A stretch of DNA of 21,301 bases from the NCBI GenBank assembly GCA_023136735.1, contig JAGLQQ010000098.1:1-21301 (forward strand), read 5' to 3'. Source of the stretch: Candidatus Omnitrophota bacterium (GTDB lineage: Bacteria; Omnitrophota; Gorgyraeia; B26-G9). The position numbers were made by a program, and so were the translations under genes. The notes beneath the pieces are model-generated. The model was not told the origin of the DNA. It was given only the letters and a program-made list of their open reading frames with translations, and did not search any database. This document shows, one piece after another, positions 6,860-13,598 of this stretch (positions are counted from its first letter, which is position 1; each line of letters begins with the position of its first letter).

Positions 6860-7321
6860 GTGGATGTGCAAGAGAAACTTAGGCAAACATTAGAAGAGAT
6901 CGCGGCAAGTCAAGGCTTATTTCTAGTTGAAGTTAAGTTTTTTAGACATGGCGGCACTCTACAGATTAAAGTTATTGTGGATAAGAATGGCGGAATTTTA
7001 CTTATTGATTGCGCAAAGGTTAGCAAAGCATTAAGTAAATATATTGAAGAGGCACAGATATTAGATAGTAATTTTAGCATTGAGGTTTCTTCGCCTGGAA
7101 TTGATAGAAAATTTGTAACAATTGATGATTTTATAAGATGTATTGGTAAAAAAATTAAGGTTGCTTGTAATCAACCAATTAATGGAGAAACTGAGTTTTG
7201 CGGCACAATCACTGATGCTGTTGGTGTTCAGATACAACTTTTATTAGACAGTGATCAGGAATTAACATTAAACTTGAATAATATCGAAAAAGCTAAATTG
7301 GAAATTGGGTGGAAGAAATGA
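6860..7321 (+). CDS. rimP: Ribosome maturation factor RimP
   Basis: A 153-residue protein needed for 30S subunit maturation. The N-terminal domain carries LFLVEVKFFRHGGTLQIKVIVDKNGGILLIDCAKVSKALS and the family signature FSIEVSSPGIDR; the C-terminal SH3-like domain starts around residue 90. The GTG at 6860 is preferred: GGAG lies 7 bases upstream and the protein then starts MDVQEKLRQ at the normal family length. The frame is open further upstream to an ATG at 6815, but that extension would be encoded by the terminator hairpin and its T-tract and is not typical of RimP. The stop (7319-7321) overlaps the nusA ATG (7318) as ATGA. The rimP-nusA-infB order is widely conserved. Confidence 0.92.
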   Translation: MDVQEKLRQTLEEIAASQGLFLVEVKFFRHGGTLQIKVIVDKNGGILLIDCAKVSKALSKYIEEAQILDSNFSIEVSSPGIDRKFVTIDDFIRCIGKKIKVACNQPINGETEFCGTITDAVGVQIQLLLDSDQELTLNLNNIEKAKLEIGWKK

Positions 7322-8469
7322 GTAATGAGTTACTATTAGTTTTAGATTATATTGAACGCGAGAAGGGCATTGAAAAGAGCATAATTATTTCAGCAATAGA
7401 ATCAGCTCTACTCTCAGCAGCGCGTAAGCGTTTTGGAGAGGATAAGGATCTTATTGTTAATATTGATGAAAAAACCGGCCAAATCCAAGTAATGCGTGAT
7501 AATCAAGAAATTAATTCAGGTGACTTCGGGCGCATTGCAGCTCAAACAGCTAGACAGATAATTACGCAAAAGCTTCGAGAGGCTGAAAGAGAAGTAGTAT
7601 ATAATGATTTTCAGGCAAAGATAGGGGATATTACCAACGGTATAGTGCACCGCTTTGAAAAGGGCAATATTATTGTTGATCTGGGTAAGACAGAAGGTGT
7701 TTTATCTTATAAAGAGATATTGCCTAATGAGGAGTTTAAGCAGGGACATAGAGTAAGAGCTTTAATTCTAGCGGTAAAAAAAACCAACAAAGGACCTCAG
7801 ATTATTCTTTCCAGGACTAATGCAGGATTTGTAAAGCGTTTATTTGAGCTTGAAGTCCCGGAAATTTACGAGGGTATTGTGGATATAATAGCGATCTCTC
7901 GTATGGCGGGTGAACGTACAAAGGTCGCGGTAAGTTCTAAGGATGAAAAGATCGACTGTGTTGGAGCTTGTGTCGGTGTAAGAGGATCGAGGATTAAGAA
8001 TATTGTTTTTGAACTTCATGGCGAAAAAGTTGATATAGTTAGATGGCATGAGGAAATAAAACAATATGTCAAAGCGGCAATAAGTCCCGCGAAAGTAACG
8101 AAAATTGAACTTAATCTCGAAGATCATAAAATGGATGTTGAGGTTGATGATGATCAGCTTTCTCTGGCAATAGGTAAAAAGGGGCAGAATGTTAGATTGG
8201 CTTCAAAACTAATAGGTTGGTCGATCAATATAATGAGCGCTTCCCAGGTCAACAAGGAAACTGATAAGGAAGAAATTATTATCAAGGAGTCTGTTCTGGG
8301 TACTATCACTGGAATAGGTAAGAAGACGCTAGAGGCGCTTATTGAGGCTGGTTTTGATGATTTGAAAGTATTGTCTAATGCCCAGGTTAGTGATTTGACT
8401 GCGGTTCGGGGTGTTGGGAAAAAACGTGCTGAGCAGATTCTTGAAGAAATTAAAAAACTTGAAAAATAA
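7318..8469 (+). CDS. nusA: Transcription elongation/termination factor NusA
   Basis: A 383-residue NusA that binds RNA polymerase and nascent RNA and modulates pausing, intrinsic termination and antitermination. Domains in order: N-terminal polymerase-binding domain (about 1-98, including AIESALLSAARKRFG), S1 domain (about 101-166), KH1 (about 185-260, with GVRGSRI at 220-226) and KH2 (about 262-312, with GKKGQN at 286-291). A C-terminal helix-hairpin-helix segment (about 325-383, with GIGKK and GVGKK turns) corresponds to one acidic-repeat-like unit. The ATG at 7318 overlaps the rimP stop. A GTG nine bases earlier is in frame but less likely. It shares a transcript with the attenuator at 6820-6846, which makes it a candidate for self-regulation. 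Downstream, a 210-base repeat-bearing gap separates it from infB. Confidence 0.96.
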   Translation: MSNELLLVLDYIEREKGIEKSIIISAIESALLSAARKRFGEDKDLIVNIDEKTGQIQVMRDNQEINSGDFGRIAAQTARQIITQKLREAEREVVYNDFQAKIGDITNGIVHRFEKGNIIVDLGKTEGVLSYKEILPNEEFKQGHRVRALILAVKKTNKGPQIILSRTNAGFVKRLFELEVPEIYEGIVDIIAISRMAGERTKVAVSSKDEKIDCVGACVGVRGSRIKNIVFELHGEKVDIVRWHEEIKQYVKAAISPAKVTKIELNLEDHKMDVEVDDDQLSLAIGKKGQNVRLASKLIGWSINIMSASQVNKETDKEEIIIKESVLGTITGIGKKTLEALIEAGFDDLKVLSNAQVSDLTAVRGVGKKRAEQILEEIKKLEK

Positions 8470-8497
8470 GGTTCTTTCTTGTTTAAATTGAACAAAA
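8470..8497. repeat. GGTTCTTTCTTGT repeat, copy 1
   Basis: GGTTCTTTCTTGT followed by TTG and AACAAA (8470-8497) recurs at 12507-12534 with the same spacing and a few substitutions. GGTTCTTTCT also appears as an inverted pair at 12687-12719. It begins directly after the nusA stop codon. Confidence 0.6.
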
Positions 8498-8503
8498 CAA
8501 CTT

Positions 8504-8584
8504 GATTACACCGATTAAAAGTTCGATTACAGTGATCTAATAATAGAAATTAGCCGTTGTAATCTCTTAATAATTCGTGTAATC
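8504..8584. repeat. GATTACACCGATT ... TGTAATC long inverted repeat
   Basis: GATTACACCGATT (8504-8516) faces AATTCGTGTAATC (8572-8584), complementary except at two positions. Inside it, GATTACAG (about 8525) faces TTGTAATC (8557-8564), so the whole segment can fold into a long interrupted hairpin. The right part (8557-8589) matches 12787-12819 at about 25 of 29 positions. The left motif recurs at 558. It is a member of the dispersed repeat family and lies between nusA and infB. Confidence 0.65.
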
Positions 8585-8612
8585 ATAGGCATTTTTAATT
8601 TGTTATAATAAC

Positions 8613-8663
8613 TTACAAATCATTAAGTTATATAAAACTATGCAAACTAATTAAGAATGATCC
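8613..8663. repeat. AT-rich ~50-base repeat, copy 2
   Basis: This is the second copy of the unit at 683-732, ending in the shared TAATTAAGAATGA. It stops about 16 bases before the infB start. A TATAAT (8604-8609) just to its left could be a -10 element for infB, but I see no convincing -35 at the right distance. Confidence 0.6.
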
Positions 8664-8679
8664 AAAAATAAGGGGTTTT

Positions 8680-10656
8680 ATGAGCATTAGAGTTTATGAA
8701 TTAGCAAAAGAGCTGGGTTGCTCCAGTAAGGAGATGGTCCAAAAGCTCAATGATCTGCATGTTAATGTCAAGGGGCATATGAGTGCTATTGGCGAAGAGA
8801 CTGCGGAAATAGTGCGTCATGAACTTTTGGGCAAAAAGGAACCTGAAAAGAAAAAGCAAAAATCTAAAAAAAAGGCAGAAGAGAAAAACGAAGCGCGATT
8901 AAAACCGCTAAATCTGAAAGTTCCCGTAAGAGTAAAAGATTTTGCTCAGAAAATAAATAAAAGTGTTCCTGAAGTAATTAAAAAATTAATTACTTTGAAG
9001 GTCATGGCCGCAGTTAACCAAACTATTGATGAAGAAACCACTAGGCTGTTAGCTCAAACATTCGGGTTTGCTCTTGAAAAGGAACTTACAAAAGAAGAGA
9101 CTTTGCTTATTAAGCATAAACCCTCTAGTGATACTAAGGGGATGTTAACAAGATCTCCGGTAGTAACACTGATGGGACATGTTGATCACGGGAAAACATC
9201 ATTGCTTGATGTTCTCAGAGAATCAAATATAACTGGTAAAGAAGCGGGCGGGATTACTCAGCATATAGGTGCTTATGAGGTAAAACTGCCTAAAGGCAAT
9301 GTGACTTTCCTGGATACTCCTGGACATCAGGCTTTTACAGCTATGCGTTCAAGAGGGGCGACAATCACGGATATTGTTATTATTGTTGTCGCGGCTGATG
9401 ACGGATTAATGCCTCAGACAAATGAGGCGATTAATCATGCAAAGGCGGCGGGGGTGCCTATGATTGTGGCAATAAACAAAATGGATTTGCCGGGTGCTGA
9501 TATTGATAAAGTAAAAAGACAGCTTGCTGATGTTGGGCTTACCAGTGAGGATTGGGGAGGCAGTACGATTACTGTAGAGGTCTCGGCGAAGAAAAAAACT
9601 GGAATTAAAAAACTTTTGGAGATGATATTACTTGAAGCTGAGATGCTAGAGCTTAAAGCTGATCCGAACTGGTTGGCAAAAGGTGTTATTATTGAAAGTA
9701 AACTCTCACGTGGCAGCGGTCCTACAGCTACAATGCTTGTGCAGAGTGGAACATTACAGCTAGGTGATATTTTCGTCTGCGGTTTGACGCACGGAAAAAT
9801 AAAGTCACTTGTTAATGATCAAGGCGTGAGACTAGAAAAAGCAGGGCCTTCAATGCCTGTTGAAATATCTGGAATATCTGATGTGCCTATGGCTGGTGAT
9901 GAATTCTATGTTGTTGAAGATGAAAAAAAGGCAAGAGACCTTTCTGTGGGGAAGAATGAAAGTTTGAGACAAGAAAAACTTATGCCGGCACAGAGGTTTA
10001 TCTTAGAGGACCTTTTCGATAGGGCACTTGAGGGAAAAACTCAAGAGCTTAAAATTATTATTAAATCAGATGTACAAGGATCTCTTGAGGCTTTATCTAC
10101 TTCTCTGGAAGAATTAGGAACAAAGGATATTAGTGTTAATGTGATCCATTCTCAGGTGGGAGGAATCAGCGAATCAGATGTAATGCTGGCCATTGCAAGT
10201 GATGCGGTAATCATAGGTTTTCATGTTGGGATTGATAATAAAGCCAAAGAAATTGCTAAGAAAAAGGGTGTGGATATTAGGCTCTATCGTATAATTTATG
10301 AAGTGATAAATGATGTGCGTTTAAGCATGGAAGGCCTTTTAGAGCCGACGATCAGGGAAACCTTTCTGGCTAGAGCTAAGGTACTTGAGGTTTTTAAAAT
10401 CGGCAAATTGGGGAAAATATGCGGATGCATGATTGTTAAAGGGAAATTTGTACGCAATGCGGAACTTGTCCGCCTTTATCGTAATGATGAATGCTTGTAT
10501 GAAGGCAAACTGGAATCATTGAAGAGATATAAAGATGATGTAAAAGAAGTGGGAGAAGGGCTTGAATGCGGTATTGGGCTGAATAAGTTTGATTCCATGG
10601 CGAGTGATGATATTATTGAGTGTTTTAAAGTAGAAAAAATTGTAAGAAAACTATAA
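8680..10656 (+). CDS. infB: Translation initiation factor IF-2
   Basis: A 658-residue GTPase that brings initiator fMet-tRNA to the 30S subunit and promotes subunit joining. Two IF2_N modules (about 1-51 and 80-133) are joined by a short Lys/Glu-rich linker (about 52-76). The GTPase domain starts near 158, with G1 GHVDHGKT (166-173), GGITQHIG (190-197), G3 DTPGH (212-216), G4 NKMD (266-269) and G5 SAK (302-304). Beta-barrel domain II, domain III and the C-terminal fMet-tRNA-binding barrel follow. It is compact compared with E. coli IF-2 (890 residues) because the variable N-terminal region is short. AGGGG precedes the ATG. It is separated from nusA by repeats and followed after 2 bases by trpS. 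The common downstream partners rbfA and truB are not here. Confidence 0.97.
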   Translation: MSIRVYELAKELGCSSKEMVQKLNDLHVNVKGHMSAIGEETAEIVRHELLGKKEPEKKKQKSKKKAEEKNEARLKPLNLKVPVRVKDFAQKINKSVPEVIKKLITLKVMAAVNQTIDEETTRLLAQTFGFALEKELTKEETLLIKHKPSSDTKGMLTRSPVVTLMGHVDHGKTSLLDVLRESNITGKEAGGITQHIGAYEVKLPKGNVTFLDTPGHQAFTAMRSRGATITDIVIIVVAADDGLMPQTNEAINHAKAAGVPMIVAINKMDLPGADIDKVKRQLADVGLTSEDWGGSTITVEVSAKKKTGIKKLLEMILLEAEMLELKADPNWLAKGVIIESKLSRGSGPTATMLVQSGTLQLGDIFVCGLTHGKIKSLVNDQGVRLEKAGPSMPVEISGISDVPMAGDEFYVVEDEKKARDLSVGKNESLRQEKLMPAQRFILEDLFDRALEGKTQELKIIIKSDVQGSLEALSTSLEELGTKDISVNVIHSQVGGISESDVMLAIASDAVIIGFHVGIDNKAKEIAKKKGVDIRLYRIIYEVINDVRLSMEGLLEPTIRETFLARAKVLEVFKIGKLGKICGCMIVKGKFVRNAELVRLYRNDECLYEGKLESLKRYKDDVKEVGEGLECGIGLNKFDSMASDDIIECFKVEKIVRKL

Positions 10657-10658
10657 AA

Positions 10659-11642
10659 ATGAAAAAAACAATTTTAAGCGGCATGCGCCCTACAGGCAGA
10701 CTTCATCTGGGCCATTTAGTCGGTGCCTTGAAAAACTGGAGTTTGCTGCAAAGTGATTATGAATGTTTTTTTATGGTAGCTGATTGGCATGCTCTGATGA
10801 GTGAGTATAAAGATCCGTCTAAACTGAAAGAACATTCAATAGGCAATGTAATAGACTGGATAAGTTTCGGCATAGACCCTGATAAGGCAACTATATTCAT
10901 TCAATCGCAAATCCCCGAGCATCTTGAGCTTTATATGGCTTTATCCTGTTTAACTCCTCTTGGCTGGTTGGAACGCTGTCCTACTTATAAAGAGCAGCTC
11001 CGAGAACTTAAGACCAGACAATTGAATAACTATGCGTTCTTGGGTTATCCTGTATTGCAAGCCGCGGATATTTTGCTTTATAAGTCAGAGGTTGTACCTG
11101 TGGGAGAAGACCAGCTTCCTCATCTAGAACTTACACGCGAAATAGCCAAAAGATTTAATCATTTATACAAAAAAAATATATTTCCTGAACCTCAGGCAAA
11201 ATTGACCAAAACTTCTCGTCTTCTTGGACTTGACGGGAGGAAGATGTCAAAAAGTTACGACAATTATATAGGCTTAAGCGACACGGCGGATGAGATAAGT
11301 AAAAAAGTTATGAGTATGTTTACTGATCCACAGAGGATTAAGAGAAATGATCCTGGCAGTCCCCAGGTATGCAATGTATACAGCTATTACAAGGTATTCG
11401 CGGATGACTCAGTTTGTGAAGTAGTAGAAAATGAATGCAGAATGGCGTTACGGGGCTGCACTGATTGTAAAAAAGAATTTACACGTATTCTTAATGATTA
11501 TTTAAAGCCGATTCAGGAGAAGAGGAAAGAGCTTTTAAATGATAAGAGTACGATTGAAAATATCCTGGAAAAGGGCAGAGTGAAAGGGCAGAGTGTTGCT
11601 AGGACTACAATGAATGAAGTCAGGCAGATGATTGGGTTATGA
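10659..11642 (+). CDS. trpS: Tryptophanyl-tRNA synthetase
   Basis: A 327-residue class I aminoacyl-tRNA synthetase that charges tRNA-Trp. The HIGH-type nucleotide motif appears as PTGRLHLGHLVG (HLGH at 16-19) and the second signature as KMSKS (195-199). GEDQLPHLELTREIAKRFN (149-167) is the conserved tryptophan-site region of bacterial TrpS, and the length is typical. The start lies 2 bases after the infB stop with no strong Shine-Dalgarno, which suggests translational coupling. The stop overlaps the scpA start as ATGA. No T-box leader is visible, and the gene is embedded in an operon, so tryptophan-specific control is unlikely at this site. Confidence 0.96.
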   Translation: MKKTILSGMRPTGRLHLGHLVGALKNWSLLQSDYECFFMVADWHALMSEYKDPSKLKEHSIGNVIDWISFGIDPDKATIFIQSQIPEHLELYMALSCLTPLGWLERCPTYKEQLRELKTRQLNNYAFLGYPVLQAADILLYKSEVVPVGEDQLPHLELTREIAKRFNHLYKKNIFPEPQAKLTKTSRLLGLDGRKMSKSYDNYIGLSDTADEISKKVMSMFTDPQRIKRNDPGSPQVCNVYSYYKVFADDSVCEVVENECRMALRGCTDCKKEFTRILNDYLKPIQEKRKELLNDKSTIENILEKGRVKGQSVARTTMNEVRQMIGL

Positions 11643-12382
11643 GCTATAAAGTTAATTTAGAAATTTTTGAAGGTCCGCTTGATTTGCTGCTTTACCTTAT
11701 AAGGAAAAGCCACCTTAATATCTATGATATTCCTATCGCAAAGGTGACCAAACAGTATTTGGAATATCTGGAATTTATGCAGTTGCTTGACCTTGGTATA
11801 GCAGGAGAATTCCTTGTCATGGCAGCAACTTTAATGCATATAAAATCTAAGATGTTGTTACCTCCTGATGAAACTGAACCTGAAGTCGAGGAAGAAGACC
11901 CGAGGGCAGAACTTGTTAAAAAACTTTTAGAGTATAAAAAATTTAAAGAAGCGGCTAGTTATTTAGAAGAATGTGAGACTGTACAGCGTAAAATATTTAA
12001 ACGTATTAATCCAAGCGCTGATGTTGAACCTGAGGAAGAGATTTTTTTTGAGACAAGCCTGTTTGACTTGATCGGAGCTTTTTCCAAGGCATTGAAAGAT
12101 GTTCCTCGTGATATTTTTAAGGAGATTATTGAAGATGAATTCACGGTTGAAGGTAAAATACATGATTTGCTTCATGTTTTAGTTAAAAATAGAAAACTCT
12201 CACTAAGCGGAATGTTTGAAAACGCTAAAAATAAAGTTGAAGCTGTGGTCACTTTTCTAGCTGTTTTAGAGCTAATCAGACAGAAAGAAATTGTGGCAGC
12301 TCAAAAGGGACTGTTTGGCGAAATTTTTGTATTTCTAAATGAGGAAAAAATTTTACCACCAATGCATGTTAGTACAATATAG
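11639..12382 (+). CDS. scpA: Segregation and condensation protein A (kleisin)
   Basis: A 247-residue kleisin that bridges the SMC heads and recruits ScpB in the bacterial condensin complex, which organises and segregates chromosomes. The N-terminal SMC-neck-binding helical domain is seen in FEGPLDLLLYLIRKSHLNIYDIPIAKVTKQYLEYL and the following LVMAATLMHIKSKMLLP segment (about 8-78). An acidic linker follows. The C-terminal winged helix (about 170-240) includes FLAVLELIRQKEIVAAQ, the usual ScpA ending. The start overlaps the trpS stop. An orphan AAGGAG (12392-12397) shortly after the stop may be the original ribosome binding site of scpB, now separated from it by a repeat-rich insertion. Confidence 0.94.
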   Translation: MSYKVNLEIFEGPLDLLLYLIRKSHLNIYDIPIAKVTKQYLEYLEFMQLLDLGIAGEFLVMAATLMHIKSKMLLPPDETEPEVEEEDPRAELVKKLLEYKKFKEAASYLEECETVQRKIFKRINPSADVEPEEEIFFETSLFDLIGAFSKALKDVPRDIFKEIIEDEFTVEGKIHDLLHVLVKNRKLSLSGMFENAKNKVEAVVTFLAVLELIRQKEIVAAQKGLFGEIFVFLNEEKILPPMHVSTI

Positions 12383-12506
12383 ACATTCTATAAGGAGAAA
12401 GTAACAGGATGTCTTGATTGGAGAGATTAAAAACCTGATCACAGCGATATACCCCGTTAGAGAAAGCAATCGTCGACGCAAACTGTTAGTTTAATTAGAA
12501 ATAATA

Positions 12507-12534
12507 GGTTCTTTCTTGTCTGGGTTGGAACAAA
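12507..12534. repeat. GGTTCTTTCTTGT repeat, copy 2
   Basis: GGTTCTTTCTTGT, then TTGGAACAAA, matches 8470-8497 with the same layout. It lies inside the larger inverted-end segment 12452-12764. Confidence 0.6.
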
Positions 12535-12621
12535 TCATATAACATATGGATATGTAAGGGGAAATATAAAAGCATCGAATACCATTTAAAAACTTGCTAT
12601 ATTTAGATTAATCAAGAACTT

Positions 12622-12662
12622 AATTACACAGATATAGCTGACGATACTTTAATCCGTGTAAT
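12622..12662. repeat. ATTACACAGAT ... ATCCGTGTAAT inverted repeat
   Basis: ATTACACAGAT (12623-12633) faces ATCCGTGTAAT (12652-12662) with one mismatch around an 18-base loop. It is a shorter relative of the hairpin at 8504-8584. The sequence after it (CTGTGGATT) continues the same GATTACAC-type theme. Confidence 0.6.
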
Positions 12663-12686
12663 CTGTGGATTTAGTCGCTCTAATCA

Positions 12687-12719
12687 GGTTCTTTCTCCCA
12701 AATTAAATAAGAAAGAACC
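12687..12719. repeat. Perfect GGTTCTTTCT hairpin
   Basis: GGTTCTTTCT (12687-12696) is perfectly complementary to AGAAAGAACC (12710-12719) across a 13-base loop. The arm is the same sequence that starts the repeats at 8470 and 12507. No T-tract follows on either strand, so a terminator role is unlikely. Confidence 0.65.
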
Positions 12720-12786
12720 AAATAATATTTATGGCGGGATAAAAGGACGAAGTTCTCTAACGGGATATACTAATATAAATTAATCT

Positions 12787-12819
12787 TTGTAATCTTTTAA
12801 TAATCATTGTAATCAGGTA
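12787..12819. repeat. TTGTAATCTTTTAATAATC ... TGTAATC module
   Basis: It matches 8557-8589 at about 25 of 29 positions and shares AATCTTTTAATAATC exactly with 594-608. It lies immediately upstream of scpB. Confidence 0.65.
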
Positions 12820-12860
12820 TAATCCAGTTTATATAAAGAGGATTATAATAGGAGTGAAGT

Positions 12861-13514
12861 ATGGCTGATCTTAATTTACAAAAGATAATTGAGGCATTAA
12901 TGTTTGTGAGCGAGAAACCGCTTACTTATAAGCAAATTTTAGAAATTTGCTCGGGTACTGAATTGTCTGAGGTGAAAGCCGCGCTCAGTGAGTTAAAAGA
13001 GCTTTATAATAATATTAATAGAGGGATAAATATCCGTGATGTAGCCGGCGGATATCAGTTCGCGTCTAATCCTGATTGTGCCGAATATCTTAAAAAGCTT
13101 TATAAAACAAGGCGTGTATTTAGGCTTTCAGCCCCGGCTTTGGAAACACTGGCGATAATAGCGTATAAGCAGCCAGTAACCCGTTCTGAGATTGAGTTCA
13201 TACGAGGGGTTAATGTTGATGGAGTTGTAAAAACTCTTGAAGACCGGGATTTGATAAAAATAAAAGGACGTAAAGAAGTTCCAGGTAAGCCATTACTTTA
13301 CGGAACTACAGATATATTTTTGCATTATTTCGGTCTTAAGTCCTTGCAGGGGCTTCCGACTTTGAAGGAGTTTAAGGCTCAAAATATGGAATATTCACCT
13401 GATTCGCAAACTGTAGAAGAAGGGATTGATTCTAATGTTGAAATTGAAGCAGAGATAGAAGATTCTATTGAAAGTGAAAAGGTAATTACCCCGGATAGTG
13501 AAGAGGCTCTGTAA
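12861..13514 (+). CDS. scpB: Segregation and condensation protein B
   Basis: A 217-residue ScpB, the kleisin-binding dimeric partner in SMC-ScpAB. Two winged-helix domains are visible: about residues 1-80 (IIEALMFVSEKPLTYKQILE) and about 88-165 (the LETLAIIAYKQPVTRSEIEF segment, then GVNVDGVVKTLEDRDLIKIKG and a GRKEVPGKPLLYGTT wing). An acidic tail follows (about 180-217). The start is well defined by GGAG 6 bases before the ATG. After the TAA the same frame stays open for 27 codons of similarly acidic sequence, running into the start of pheA, so the stop may be a recent truncation. It is separated from scpA by a repeat-rich gap. Confidence 0.94.
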   Translation: MADLNLQKIIEALMFVSEKPLTYKQILEICSGTELSEVKAALSELKELYNNINRGINIRDVAGGYQFASNPDCAEYLKKLYKTRRVFRLSAPALETLAIIAYKQPVTRSEIEFIRGVNVDGVVKTLEDRDLIKIKGRKEVPGKPLLYGTTDIFLHYFGLKSLQGLPTLKEFKAQNMEYSPDSQTVEEGIDSNVEIEAEIEDSIESEKVITPDSEEAL

Positions 13515-13598
13515 ACCCCAAGAGTAGAAGAGGCCCAAGAAAACGGAGAAGAAGTCGATGGGAACAGTGAACATAAAGAAGCTGCGAAAAGCAATTGA
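13515..13598 (+). other. In-frame acidic extension after the scpB stop codon
   Basis: Directly after the scpB TAA the same frame continues as TPRVEEAQENGEEVDGNSEH (then seven more residues) to a TGA at 13596-13598. The first segment, TPRVEEAQ, echoes the last ScpB residues TPDSEEAL, with both encoded in 27-base units that begin ACCCC and share AAGAGGC. The extension overlaps the first 41 bases of pheA. It looks like a former C-terminal tail cut off by a nonsense change or, less likely, read-through coding. Confidence 0.4.

Larger units (their letters stand above)
12452..12764. mobile_element. MITE-like element bounded by CCCGTTAGAGAA inverted ends
   Basis: CCCGTTAGAGAA (12453-12464) and TTCTCTAACGGG (12753-12764) are perfect 12-base inverted termini. 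With the flanking TATA bases the match extends to about 17 bases with one mismatch. GATATA occurs at both outer borders (12446-12451 and 12764-12769). Because this follows from the same inverted symmetry, it cannot be taken as a target-site duplication. The 313-base interior has no ORF and contains other repeat modules (12507-12534, 12622-12662, 12687-12719). Similar ends bracket 17652-17752. This suggests a non-autonomous element mobilised in trans, or a composite of nested repeats. Confidence 0.5.
12383..12860. other. Repeat-rich 478-base insertion between scpA and scpB
   Basis: I find no gene here. The scpA and scpB genes normally lie close together or overlap, so this gap is unusual. It holds an orphan AAGGAG near the left edge, a degenerate GATCACAGCGATAT, a 313-base segment bounded by perfect 12-base inverted ends (12453-12764), and a TGTAATC module (12787-12819). 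A TATAAT at 12818-12823 could serve as a -10 for scpB, but the -35 position (TTTTAA) is poor. Confidence 0.7.

Noticed and set aside
8154..8495. 113-aa ORF on the - strand across the end of nusA
   Set aside because: Ser-rich low-complexity translation antisense to the NusA KH2 and helix-hairpin-helix regions. Explained as a shadow frame.
12446..12769. GATATA at both borders as a target-site duplication
   Set aside because: The right-hand copy overlaps the last base of the inverted end, and the matching TATA bases are part of the extended inverted symmetry, so duplication on insertion cannot be claimed.
12383..12860. CRISPR array between scpA and scpB
   Set aside because: The repeats are of several unrelated kinds, mostly inverted and irregularly spaced. 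There is no regular direct repeat-spacer pattern and no cas gene.
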